Assembly (NCBI GenBank): GCA_963748095.1 | Contig: CAVVIO010000097.1 | Span: 186,001 to 250,000 of the forward strand | Source: CAVVIO01 sp963748095 | GTDB taxonomy: Bacteria > Bacteroidota > Bacteroidia > Bacteroidales > UBA10428 | Direction of reading: 5' to 3' | Length of the DNA stretch: 64,000 bases | Part shown: piece after piece, positions 56,169 through 64,000 of the stretch | How the letters are laid out: the number at the start of each line of letters is the position of its first letter | Numbering within the stretch: the first letter of the stretch is position 1 | Notes under the pieces: model-generated | The model's database searches: none | What the model was told of the DNA's origin: nothing | Seen by the model: the letters and a program-made list of their open reading frames with translations, nothing else | Position numbers and translations under genes: made by a program

Positions 56169-56645
56169 TTACGCTTCATCCTCCAGAATCGGCAATTGCC
56201 TGTCAACTATTACATCGAGTGAAATAAATGTTTCGGTACGTGCTACACCTGTAATCGACTGTATCTTTTCAGAGAGTACCTTTCTCAGATGCTCATTGTC
56301 CATGGTAAAAACCTTGACAAACATGGCGTACTGACCGGTAGTATAATGACATTGTATTATCTCCGGGATCTTCTTTAATTTCTCCGACACATCGTGAAAC
56401 AGGGCTGCATTATCCAGAAATATCCCGATATATGCGCTGGTATGATATCCCAGTTTCTTGGGCTCAATGGTAAACTGTGAACCGGAAATGATGCCCATCC
56501 TGGTGAGGCGCTGAACCCGCTGATGAATAGCTGCTCCGGATACATGACACTCCCTTGCAACCTCCAAAAAGGGCACCCGTGCATTTTTGGTCAGGATAGA
56601 TAGAATTTTCCTGTCCAGACTATCAATATGTAAGCTGTGTTCCAT
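56169..56645 (-). CDS. Lrp/AsnC-family regulator
   Basis: 158 residues: helix-turn-helix DRKILSILTKNARVPFLEVARECHVSG then a RAM ligand-binding domain (HTSAYIGIFLDNAALFHDV). It is divergent from asnB/asnA, which matches the classical asnC-asnA arrangement of E. coli. The likely ligand is asparagine. Its gene lies beside an inverted repeat in the shared promoter region. Confidence 0.93.
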   Translation of the reverse strand: MEHSLHIDSLDRKILSILTKNARVPFLEVARECHVSGAAIHQRVQRLTRMGIISGSQFTIEPKKLGYHTSAYIGIFLDNAALFHDVSEKLKKIPEIIQCHYTTGQYAMFVKVFTMDNEHLRKVLSEKIQSITGVARTETFISLDVIVDRQLPILEDEA

Positions 56646-56741
56646 TTTTGAAATAAAATTTTAACATTTATTAATTAATTGACACTTTTTATTTTAGACT
56701 ATAAGCAAATATAATTTTTTTAAATGAATTGCCCATATTTT

Positions 56742-56772
56742 TTTGAAAAAAAATTACATTTTAATATATTTG
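56742..56772 (+). promoter_or_regulatory. Promoter of asnB
   Basis: TTTG (56742-56745) and TATATTTG (56765-56772, matching TAnnTTTG) are 19 bases apart, the spacing of the Bacteroidota consensus. The start of transcription is expected near 56778, giving a leader of about 115 bases before the ATG at 56893. Confidence 0.75.
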
Positions 56773-56778
56773 TACTTG

Positions 56779-56854
56779 CAAATTACAATTCGTAAGATGA
56801 CGCAATGGATTCTTATGAATTTTGCATAAAAACCATTATTTGAATTGTAATTTG
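56779..56854. promoter_or_regulatory. Inverted-repeat operator or leader element before asnB
   Basis: CAAATTACAATTC (56779-56791) and GAATTGTAATTTG (56842-56854) are a perfect 13-bp inverted repeat with 50 bases between. Nested in it, ATTCGTAAGA (56788-56797) and TCTTATGAAT (56811-56820) pair with one G-U. The element starts just at the expected transcription start, so it could be an AsnC operator, a structured leader, or both. Confidence 0.55.
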
Positions 56855-56892
56855 AAAATTTACAAGCCTTAATCGTTATTAATACAACATAT

Positions 56893-58503
56893 ATGTGTGG
56901 AATAATAGCAGTGATTGGAAAAGCCGATAAAGAAAAAGTGCAGCAATTATCCAAAAGGATGAAGCACCGGGGTCCTGATGAATATGGTATTTATCAGTCA
57001 CCTGAAGGATCCGTTTTGTCGCATGAGAGGTTGTCGATTATCGACCTTAATACAGGAACTCAACCCATCAGGGGCACCGATACAGCCTGGGTGATGCACA
57101 ATGGTGAAATATACAACCATCTTGAATTACGCCGAAATGAACTGCACGGTCATACATTTCGTACTACTTGCGACAGCGAGGTGATCGTTCATCTCTACGA
57201 AAAATACGGATACGATTTTTGCAACCTGCTCGACGGGGTTTTTGCTTTTGTTTTGCTCGACGGCCATAAATTGATGGCCGGTCGCGATCCGATAGGAGTG
57301 AAACCTATGTATTACGGTTACGATACCGAAGGCCGGATGTACATCTCTTCCGAAATGAAAGCAATTGCTGATCAATGCACTACCATGGAAAGTTTCCCTC
57401 CCGGACATTATTATACCACTGAAACTGGTTTTGTGAAGTATTACCAGCCAGCATGGCAGGACCATACGGTTTGCACAAATAAATTCAAACCAACTGAACT
57501 AAGAAATGCATTTATTGATGCCACGAAAAAACGTCTGATGAGCGATGTGCCCCTTGGAGTATTGTTGTCTGGCGGACTTGATTCGAGCCTTGTGGCCTCG
57601 ATAACACAACGACTTTTACGTGGCACAGGACAGGAATTACATTCTTTCTCGGTAGGTGCGCATCCCGAAGCCACCGATCTGATTGCCGCCCGAAAGGTGG
57701 CTGCATTCCTGGGGACTACTCATCATGAGATCTATTTTACCATCGAAGAAGGATTAAAAACACTTGAAAAAGTAATCTGGCATCTCGAAACCTATGATGT
57801 GACAACTATAAGAGCCGCCACACCTATGTATTTTCTTTCGAAAGCTATTACCGAAATGGGCTTCAAAGTAGTACTCTCAGGTGAAGGTTCGGATGAAATA
57901 TTCGGAGGTTATCTTTATTTTCACAATGCCCCTTCAGATGAAGAATTTCAGAAAGAAACCATCCGGAGGGTATTCAGGTTATCCACAGCAGATTGCCTTC
58001 GTGCCGATAAAGCTACTATGGCAGTTGGCCTCGAAGCCAGGGTTCCGTTCCTCGATCGTCATTTTCTGGATGTTGCCATGAGTATTCGTCCGGAAGACAA
58101 AAGAGCTGATAAACCAAACGGTAAAATTGAAAAATGGCCGTTAAGAGCTGCATTCGATGATAAAAATGACCCGTTTCTTCCCGAGAGCATCCTTTGGAGA
58201 CAGAAAGAACAATTTGGTGACGGCGTTGGCTACAGCTGGATCGACAGTGTAATCGATTATTGCAACACTACCATTTCCGATGAGGAATTTGCACTTGCTG
58301 CAAAACAATTCCCTCATAACACCCCGGATACAAAAGAAGCATTTTATTTCCGAAAAGTATTCGAACAGTTCTATCCTGAAGAACATTCGATTAAAACTGT
58401 TCTAAAATGGATCCCGAAATGGCAAAGAAATACTGACCCTTCAGGACGTGTGGCAGACAGCCATTTCAATAAAGTGGAGGATATCCAGAAAAAAAGTGCT
58501 TGA
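56893..58503 (+). CDS. asnB: Glutamine-hydrolysing asparagine synthetase B
   Basis: 536 residues. The Ntn glutaminase domain begins with catalytic Cys2 (MCGIIAVIG). The synthetase domain has the ATP pyrophosphatase loop LLSGGLDSSLVAS (about 222) and VVLSGEGSDEIFGGY. It makes asparagine from aspartate with glutamine or ammonia as nitrogen donor. It is the first gene after the divergent promoter with the AsnC-like gene and is followed 131 bases on by asnA. Confidence 0.96.
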   Translation: MCGIIAVIGKADKEKVQQLSKRMKHRGPDEYGIYQSPEGSVLSHERLSIIDLNTGTQPIRGTDTAWVMHNGEIYNHLELRRNELHGHTFRTTCDSEVIVHLYEKYGYDFCNLLDGVFAFVLLDGHKLMAGRDPIGVKPMYYGYDTEGRMYISSEMKAIADQCTTMESFPPGHYYTTETGFVKYYQPAWQDHTVCTNKFKPTELRNAFIDATKKRLMSDVPLGVLLSGGLDSSLVASITQRLLRGTGQELHSFSVGAHPEATDLIAARKVAAFLGTTHHEIYFTIEEGLKTLEKVIWHLETYDVTTIRAATPMYFLSKAITEMGFKVVLSGEGSDEIFGGYLYFHNAPSDEEFQKETIRRVFRLSTADCLRADKATMAVGLEARVPFLDRHFLDVAMSIRPEDKRADKPNGKIEKWPLRAAFDDKNDPFLPESILWRQKEQFGDGVGYSWIDSVIDYCNTTISDEEFALAAKQFPHNTPDTKEAFYFRKVFEQFYPEEHSIKTVLKWIPKWQRNTDPSGRVADSHFNKVEDIQKKSA

Positions 58504-58532
58504 TGTAGTTGTTTGTTTTTCTTTTACAAAAT

Positions 58533-58547
58533 CCGGAAAATTTCCGG
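58533..58547. other. Small palindrome between asnB and asnA
   Basis: CCGGAAA-A-TTTCCGG, a 7-bp hairpin without a T run, in the 131-base gap between asnB and asnA. Weak, possibly attenuating. Confidence 0.3.
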
Positions 58548-58634
58548 GTATTGTATTTTAAGAGGCATTTTCTGATTTGTATTATCTTTTTATCTTTACA
58601 TTGCATTAACTAAAAACCTATAAATCATTATGTC

Positions 58635-59672
58635 ATGAGCAAATTATTCATCCCAAAGAATTATAAAAATTTACTGGATTTAAATCAAACTGAAAAAGCA
58701 ATCAAACTGGTAAAAGATACTTTCCAGGAAAACCTTTCTGCCGAATTACGCTTAAGAAGGGTAACTGCACCGTTGTTTGTACTGAAAGGTACCGGGGTGA
58801 ATGATGATCTTAACGGTGTGGAGCGCAAAGTTTCCTTTCCGGTAAAGGATATGAATGAATCGGTAGCCGAAGTTGTTAATTCACTTGCCAAATGGAAACG
58901 GATGGCTTTAGCCGATTATGAAATTGCGGAAGGGTATGGACTTTATACAGATATGAATGCCGTGCGTCCCGATGAAGACCTTGATAATATCCACTCGCTT
59001 TACGTAGATCAATGGGATTGGGAAAGAGTTATTACGGAAAAAGACCGTAACCTGGATTTTCTTAAATTTATTGTCCGTAAAATTTATGAAGCAATCAAAC
59101 GTACCGAATTTGTTATTTATGAACACTACCAGCAGATCGATCCGGCTTTACCTAACGAGATAACTTTCATACACTCCGAAGAATTACTGGAAATGTACCC
59201 CGATATGGGTCCACAGGAGAGAGAAGCCGAATTTACAAAAAAGCACGGAGCCGTATTTATTATTGGCATCGGCGGAAAACTGGCTGATGGTAAACCACAT
59301 GACGGACGGGCACCTGACTATGATGACTGGATTACCCCCACTTCCGGTAATTTTAAAGGATTAAATGGCGATATATTTTTGTGGAACCCCATTCTTGAAA
59401 ATGCCTTCGAAATATCTTCCATGGGAATTCGTGTCAATAAATCATCACTGATGAAACAACTTGAAATCTCCGGAACCCTGGAACGGAAAGAGCTCGACTT
59501 TCACAAGCGATTACTCTCCGGAGAATTACCCTTGTCCATAGGAGGCGGAATCGGCCAGTCGAGAATTTGTATGTATTTTCTGCGGAAGGCTCATATCGGG
59601 GAAATACAATCAAGTATATGGCCGGCTGACATGGTCCAAGATTGTTTAAAACATAATATTATACTGGTATAA
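58635..59672 (+). CDS. asnA: Aspartate-ammonia ligase (asparagine synthetase A)
   Basis: 345 residues. Forms asparagine from aspartate and ammonia, without the glutaminase domain. Family motifs: RLRRVTAPLFVLKGTGVNDDLNG at the N-terminus, HSLYVDQWDWERVI and GGGIGQSRICMYFLRKAHIGEIQ at the C-terminus. The length is normal. Having both AsnA and AsnB in tandem gives the cell an ammonia and a glutamine route. It begins at the GTC ATG AGC start and is followed by a hairpin. Confidence 0.96.
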   Translation: MSKLFIPKNYKNLLDLNQTEKAIKLVKDTFQENLSAELRLRRVTAPLFVLKGTGVNDDLNGVERKVSFPVKDMNESVAEVVNSLAKWKRMALADYEIAEGYGLYTDMNAVRPDEDLDNIHSLYVDQWDWERVITEKDRNLDFLKFIVRKIYEAIKRTEFVIYEHYQQIDPALPNEITFIHSEELLEMYPDMGPQEREAEFTKKHGAVFIIGIGGKLADGKPHDGRAPDYDDWITPTSGNFKGLNGDIFLWNPILENAFEISSMGIRVNKSSLMKQLEISGTLERKELDFHKRLLSGELPLSIGGGIGQSRICMYFLRKAHIGEIQSSIWPADMVQDCLKHNIILV

Positions 59673-59689
59673 GCTAAAGTCGGATGCTT

Positions 59690-59732
59690 GAAGTTTGAAA
59701 CTCAGAACTTCGGGTTTCTGACTTCAAACTTC
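59690..59732. terminator. Symmetric hairpin downstream of asnA
   Basis: GAAGTTTGAA / TTCAAACTTC with the inner stem CAGAA / TTCTG around CTTCGGGT. Strong stem but no T run follows, so termination is uncertain. Confidence 0.45.
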
Positions 59733-60122
59733 TATCAACTCATCATACAAATCAGTCTTTTCACCCAATCGCCCTTTGTTTAGTCACTTTAATATTACTT
59801 ACACCCCTTTCCTAGATTATTTATCTGTCAGATCATTTCGAATACCTGTTGGTTTATTTAATGTCAATAACTCTACAAATTCAGTGCATTCGTTACATTT
59901 AAACATATTTAAAAATATATTTTACCGTACCCCCCCCAATAAATAATGGTGTATGATATTAATTTTTATTCATTATTTTTATTTTTACCCCTTATAAATT
60001 ATACACCAATATTAAATTTTTTATCATTTTTTTTGCCATTACCTGTCAATTTATTAATTTTACAGCGAATTTATCTTCAAATTAAAACCTTTCTCCTAAA
60101 TTTAAAATTTAATGTGTTAAAT
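59733..60122. other. AT-rich upstream region of amt
   Basis: 390 bases without a gene. The upstream extension of the amt frame (from 59946) encodes a low-complexity Phe/Leu leader and is rejected. A C8 run lies at 59930-59937, and the promoter candidate at 60032-60062. Confidence 0.6.
60032..60062 (+). promoter_or_regulatory. Candidate promoter of amt
   Basis: TTTG (60032-60035) and TAATTTTA (60055-60062), 19 bases apart, fit the -33/-7 consensus at 7 of 8 positions in the second box. The leader would be about 53 bases. Confidence 0.5.
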
Positions 60123-61418
60123 ATGAAAAAGATAAAAAGAATATTCCTGCTAACGGCAGGTATATTACTTACATTTTCTGTAAGCAATATATTTGCTGCA
60201 GATGGAAATGTAGTTGATACCGGTAAAACTGCCTGGATGTTAACTTCCACAGCCCTGGTGTTGCTCATGGTCCCGGGTCTGGCAATGTTTTACGGCGGAC
60301 TTGTCCGGACTAAAAATGTACTGGGCACCATGATGCATAGTTTTTCAGCTATGGGGATCATTACTGTATTATGGATTATTCTTGGTTATAATATGAGTTT
60401 CGGAAGTAATGTACTGGGGGGGTGGTTCGGATGGAACAAGGACCTCTTATTTTTAAAAGGCCTGGATACAAAAATAGAAAATGGCATTCCGCAATACGTA
60501 TTTTCCATGTTTCAGGGCAAATTTGCCATTATCACCCCGGCCCTCATTGCAGGTGCATTTGCCGAACGTGTAACATTTAAAGGATATGTATTTTTTATTG
60601 CTCTTTGGAGCATTCTGATTTACAATCCCCTTTGCCATTGGGTATGGGCAACCGACGGCTTTTTATATAAAATGGGCGCTATCGACTTTGCCGGTGGAAC
60701 GGTTGTACATATATCTTCCGGTGTAAGCGGATTAATAGCTGCTTTATATTTTGGCGTAAGAAAGGGATATCCGAAAACTTCGATGCCACCTAGTAATCTG
60801 ACCATGACCATGATAGGTGCCGGATTATTATGGGTTGGCTGGTTCGGTTTCAATGCCGGCAGTAGTGTTGACAGCGGCCTAGACACAGCGCAGGCTCTTA
60901 CTGCCACGCAAGCCGCAGCAGCTGCAGGTGCCCTTACCTGGATCATTATCGAAGGTTTTCATCAGGGTAAATCAACCGCATTGGGTTTTGCCAGTGGTAT
61001 TCTGGCAGGACTGGTAGCCGTTACGCCTGCAGCAGGAGTTGTGCAGCCAGCAGGTGCCATGGCGCTGGGAGCTATTGCTTCCATCCTTTGTTATATGGCC
61101 ATTGCACTTAAAAATAAACTGGGATATGACGATAGTCTGGATGCATTTGGTGTACATGGTGTTGGCGGTATTACCGGTGCCATATTACTTACTTTCTTCA
61201 TGCGGGGCGTACACACTCACACAGAGATATTCCATCAGCTTGGCGTTCAGGCCATCGCAGTTGGAATTGCAATAGCTTATGCAGCTGTTGGTACTTTTAT
61301 CCTGGTAATTATCGTGGATAAATTAATCGGTTTCCGTGCCAATGCAGAAAGCGAGATGCAGGGACTTGATGCTTCTTATCACGGAGAACATGGTTACGGA
61401 ATTCTGAATGCCAGTTAA
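60123..61418 (+). CDS. amt: Ammonium transporter
   Basis: 431 residues from Met at 60123 (MKKIKRIFLLTAGILLTFSVSN, a signal peptide as in other Amt proteins with an exported N-terminus). Eleven helices; the conduction pathway holds the twin His positions DFAGGTVVHISSGVSGL and DAFGVHGVGGITGAIL. It imports ammonium or ammonia. It is followed 64 bases later by the P-II gene, the usual amt-glnK pair. Confidence 0.96.
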   Translation: MKKIKRIFLLTAGILLTFSVSNIFAADGNVVDTGKTAWMLTSTALVLLMVPGLAMFYGGLVRTKNVLGTMMHSFSAMGIITVLWIILGYNMSFGSNVLGGWFGWNKDLLFLKGLDTKIENGIPQYVFSMFQGKFAIITPALIAGAFAERVTFKGYVFFIALWSILIYNPLCHWVWATDGFLYKMGAIDFAGGTVVHISSGVSGLIAALYFGVRKGYPKTSMPPSNLTMTMIGAGLLWVGWFGFNAGSSVDSGLDTAQALTATQAAAAAGALTWIIIEGFHQGKSTALGFASGILAGLVAVTPAAGVVQPAGAMALGAIASILCYMAIALKNKLGYDDSLDAFGVHGVGGITGAILLTFFMRGVHTHTEIFHQLGVQAIAVGIAIAYAAVGTFILVIIVDKLIGFRANAESEMQGLDASYHGEHGYGILNAS

Positions 61419-61482
61419 TAACCTGATTTTCGCTCTTTATGTTACTTAATAAAAATAAAATATATATTATAACCCAATAGTT

Positions 61483-61827
61483 ATGAAATTAATAACTGCT
61501 ATTATACGCGAAACAAAACTCGACCAGGTGCGGGAAGCACTGATTGCGAGTGAAATTACCCGTATTACCGTTAGCCGAGTTTCGGGGCATGGCCAACAGG
61601 TAAGAGAAGAAATTTACCGGGGACAACGCATTATACCGGGCCTTATTCCTAAAGTGAAGATTGAAATAGCTGTAAATGAACAGTTCGTCGACATTACCGT
61701 GAACACAATCATTGAATCAGCCAGAAGTAACCATAAGGGAGAGGTCGGCGACGGAAAAATATTCATCACGCCGCTCGAAGAGTGCATTCGTATCAGGACC
61801 GGTGAAAGGGGGGGCAAAGCTATCTGA
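61483..61827 (+). CDS. glnK: P-II family nitrogen regulator (GlnK/GlnB-like)
   Basis: 114 residues. The P-II fold is shown by MKLITAIIRETKLDQVREAL and the C-terminal signature VGDGKIFITPLEECIRIRTGERG. In the T-loop the conserved IYRG (Tyr45) is present, but the position of the usual uridylylated Tyr51 (in RGAEY-type loops) aligns with Ile50. It probably gates the Amt channel by binding 2-oxoglutarate and ATP/ADP. Regulation by uridylylation is unlikely. Confidence 0.93.
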   Translation: MKLITAIIRETKLDQVREALIASEITRITVSRVSGHGQQVREEIYRGQRIIPGLIPKVKIEIAVNEQFVDITVNTIIESARSNHKGEVGDGKIFITPLEECIRIRTGERGGKAI

Positions 61828-61868
61828 TACTTTGCTGTAAACCGACGAATACATTACAGAAATGCTAT

Positions 61869-61903
61869 AAGCGGTCTGACAGTTTTGAACTGTCAGACCG
61901 CTT
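61869..61903. terminator. Strong bidirectional terminator between glnK and the MscS gene
   Basis: A 16-bp stem AAGCGGTCTGACAGTT / AACTGTCAGACCGCTT with a 3-base loop is followed by TTTTTT. It ends the + strand amt-glnK unit and the - strand channel gene, which stops at 61906. Confidence 0.92.
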
Positions 61904-61905
61904 TT

Positions 61906-63168
61906 TTAATTATTCCCGGTCAGACTTTTAAAATCTTCCCCTGTAGGATTCTGAAATACACGAAGTTCGAATTCAGGAATTACAGCCAGGATATGATCGA
62001 AAATATCTGCCTGTATACTTTCATAACTGGCCCATTGCTGGTCATTACTAAAAACATAGATTTCTATTGGAATGCCATTTTCATAGGGTTGTAGCTGGCG
62101 AACCAGGAAAGTCAGGTCATTATGTATTTTAGGATGATGGTATAAATACATCTCAAGATATTTCCGGAAAGTGCCCAGGTTAGTCATCCGCCGGCCATTT
62201 ACAGTTATAGAGCTGTCTATATTATTTTCTTTATTGAATTGCTCAATCTCCATCTGGCGTTTTTCAATATAATCTTTCAGATATATGATTTTTTTGAATT
62301 TTTCGTTCATTTCAGGTGTGTTGAATTTCACACTTCTCATATCGATGTTAACATGCCGCTTGATACGCCGTCCGCCCGACTCTTCCATGCCCCGCCAGTT
62401 ACTGAATGATTCGGACACCAAGGCATAAGTAGGTATGGTACTTATGGTTTTATCCCAGTTCTGGACTTTTACCGTATTCAATGTAATCTCAGTAACCGTT
62501 CCGTCAGCATTATGACTCTTCATGGTTATCCAGTCGCCAATACGCACCATGTCATTAGCTGATAGCTGAATGCTGGCAACAAAACCCAGGATGGTATCCT
62601 TGAATACCAACAGCAAAATTGCAGCTACAGCTCCCAAACCTGTAATTAATCCGGATACCGGCTTGTTAAACAGGATGGAAATCATTATTAAAAAGGATAC
62701 GAAATAAAGAAGGAGCTTAATAAGTTGAATATACCCTTTTATAGAGCGGTTTTTCGATACCGGGAATGTTTCATAAATATCATTCATTCCGCTTATTAAA
62801 GAATCGATTGATAGCAATATCACGATTATCAGGTAAAGAATGGTGACCTTCTGAATCCAGCTCAATAAAATCGGATATTCGGGCAATGTGTATCCGGCAA
62901 GAAAATATATTACTATTCCGGGAGCAATATGTGCAATCCTGGTAAATACATTTCGTTCCAGTAATTTGTCATCCCAACTTGTCTTCGACCTTTTTACAAA
63001 CCGGGTAAGAACATTTACCAAAATTTTACGGCTTATCAGATCAGAGAAATAGGCCAGTAAAATAATGATCAAAATCCCAAATATGGCATTAATAAACAGG
63101 GCGGTGCTTTCACTCGCTCCCCAGCTCATTAAAATATCTTTTATATCGAAAAGAAATTTTACTTTCAT
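61906..63168 (-). CDS. MscS-family mechanosensitive ion channel
   Basis: 420 residues with about five membrane helices. The last pore-like helix is GLITGLGAVAAILLLVFKDTILGF, then the beta-domain (MVRIGDWITMKSHNADGTVTEITLN) and a mixed C-terminal domain. Size and layout resemble the YbdG branch of MscS channels more than the short MscS. It likely protects against osmotic shock. Confidence 0.9.
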   Translation of the reverse strand: MKVKFLFDIKDILMSWGASESTALFINAIFGILIIILLAYFSDLISRKILVNVLTRFVKRSKTSWDDKLLERNVFTRIAHIAPGIVIYFLAGYTLPEYPILLSWIQKVTILYLIIVILLSIDSLISGMNDIYETFPVSKNRSIKGYIQLIKLLLYFVSFLIMISILFNKPVSGLITGLGAVAAILLLVFKDTILGFVASIQLSANDMVRIGDWITMKSHNADGTVTEITLNTVKVQNWDKTISTIPTYALVSESFSNWRGMEESGGRRIKRHVNIDMRSVKFNTPEMNEKFKKIIYLKDYIEKRQMEIEQFNKENNIDSSITVNGRRMTNLGTFRKYLEMYLYHHPKIHNDLTFLVRQLQPYENGIPIEIYVFSNDQQWASYESIQADIFDHILAVIPEFELRVFQNPTGEDFKSLTGNN

Positions 63169-63241
63169 GTTTCCAGAATGTTTTGACTAAATTTATCAAT
63201 GAAATGCTAAGATATAATTTCAGAGTTAAAAATTATAAATC

Positions 63242-64000
63242 ATGTTGAAGTATATTTTAGTTTTCCTGACGCTCATAAAATCCTATTTTGGATTTCCCCA
63301 GGAAAAATTTTCTGCCTTCTTCGAAAATAAATCGCTCCGTATGGATTATATCCATGCAGGAAATGAAAATAATAGCAGTATCTACCTTAAAGAATTCAGG
63401 GAAGAGCCCTTTTGGGGAGGATCAAAAATCAACCTGACCGATACATTTAAATATGGTGATTATTTGCTGGAAATGTATGATTCCGTATCCGGACAACTGA
63501 TTTATTCAAGGGGATACAATACATTGTTTAAAGAATGGCAGACCACCGAACAGGCGGAATCATCAGCAAAAATCCTTTTATGAATCGGTTGTGATGCCTT
63601 ATCCCGTAAAAACAGTCAGGATCGTAATTAAAAAACGAAACAGGCAATTACAGTTCGAAAATTTTTATGAGATCTTTTTAAATCCACACAACCTGTTTAT
63701 TCGCCGCGACCCACCTCCGGCATATGAAACCCATCAAATTGTATATTCCGGCGACCCTTCTCAGAAACTGGATATCGTGTTTTTATCCGATGGCTATACC
63801 AGCAACGAAATGCCAAAATTTATTGATGATGTAAAGCGATTTGCCGGAGATTTGCGGAAATGGAAGCCTTACAATGAACTTGCTGATAAAATTAATGTGT
63901 GGGCAGTAGAAGCTCCATCACAGGAATCGGGCACGGATTTCCCGGAAAAAAACAGCTGGAAAAATACGGTGTTGAATTCAGGATTCTACACATTTGGTAT
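63242..64000 (+). pseudogene. Peptidase family M64 protein, frameshifted and cut by the window end
   Basis: Starts at 63242 with a signal peptide (MLKYILVFLTLIKSYFGFPQ) and the M64 N-terminal domain (YNTLFKEWQTTEQA). The frame stops at 63583, but in the next frame FYESVVMPYPVKTVRIVIKK and then LDIVFLSDGYTSNEMPKF and a tail ending SGFYTFG continue to the window edge. Removing one A from the run GCAAAAATCC restores the frame. The zinc-binding HExxH would lie beyond the window. A homopolymer error is a likely cause, but decay is possible. Confidence 0.82.

Noticed and set aside
59946..60122. Upstream extension of amt
   Set aside because: The leader is low-complexity and the canonical signal peptide starts at 60123.
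1..64000. CRISPR arrays or tRNA genes
   Set aside because: None were seen on reading; the only clear RNA gene is ssrA.

Overview
The window is a chromosomal segment of an anaerobic member of the Bacteroidota, most likely Bacteroidales or a close marine/sediment relative. The evidence is a tmRNA whose tag reads GESNFALAA (the GExNxALAA style of this phylum), a short primary sigma factor of 287 residues, Rho with a long repetitive N-terminal insertion, a hybrid two-component system, a sigma/FecR/STN signalling set, a type IX secretion tail, a GWxTD lipoprotein, and promoters of the TTTG-N19-TAnnTTTG type. Pyruvate:ferredoxin oxidoreductase points to fermentative or anaerobic metabolism.

Layout. 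0-13.5 kb is housekeeping: comEC, a frameshifted dihydroorotate-dehydrogenase-like gene, ruvX-def, nifJ, rho, rpoD, rpe and an alanine-dehydrogenase/LYS1-like gene, then ssrA (tmRNA). 14.2-19.1 kb, just past the 3' end of ssrA, is accessory. It holds a tightly packed four-gene operon for a membrane-anchored peptidoglycan amidase, a paralogous membrane protein without the amidase, a membrane/coiled-coil protein and an exported coiled-coil protein. A LytS/LytTR-type two-component pair lies next to it. Two near-identical direct repeats flank that pair, and degenerate relatives of the repeat recur in intergenic spacers up to 28.6 kb.

19.5-38.7 kb is a carbohydrate region: a T9SS-exported TIM-barrel protein, a DUF2264 protein, a cupin, an operon of three exported or lipoprotein SGNH and alpha/beta esterases, a flavodoxin, an L,D-transpeptidase, a GH2 beta-galactosidase-like and a GH31 alpha-xylosidase-like lipoprotein, and a hybrid two-component regulator. 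The GH2/GH31 pair resembles the oligosaccharide-trimming part of xyloglucan loci, but no SusC/SusD pair is present. 38.8-43.6 kb is a sigma/anti-sigma set whose apparent partner is an STN plus carboxypeptidase-regulatory-like protein instead of a TonB receptor, together with a frame-broken paralogue of that protein.

43.8-56.2 kb is mixed: an EamA exporter, psd, a PQQ-like beta-propeller, an ABC-2 transporter, a small lipoprotein, rlmD, an ABC-F ATPase, a GWxTD lipoprotein and rlmB. 56.2-61.9 kb is a compact nitrogen/asparagine cluster. An AsnC-like regulator is divergent from asnB, followed by asnA, amt and a P-II gene, with a good promoter and a 13-bp perfect inverted repeat in the asnC-asnB spacer. 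The window ends with an MscS-type channel and the start of an M64-family peptidase.

Three genes (DHOD-like, the STN-protein paralogue, the M64 peptidase) are each disrupted by a single small frameshift. This may be real decay or an assembly error. The most promising undescribed systems are the amidase/membrane operon next to the LytSR-like pair, and the sigma-FecR-STN unit without a TonB receptor.
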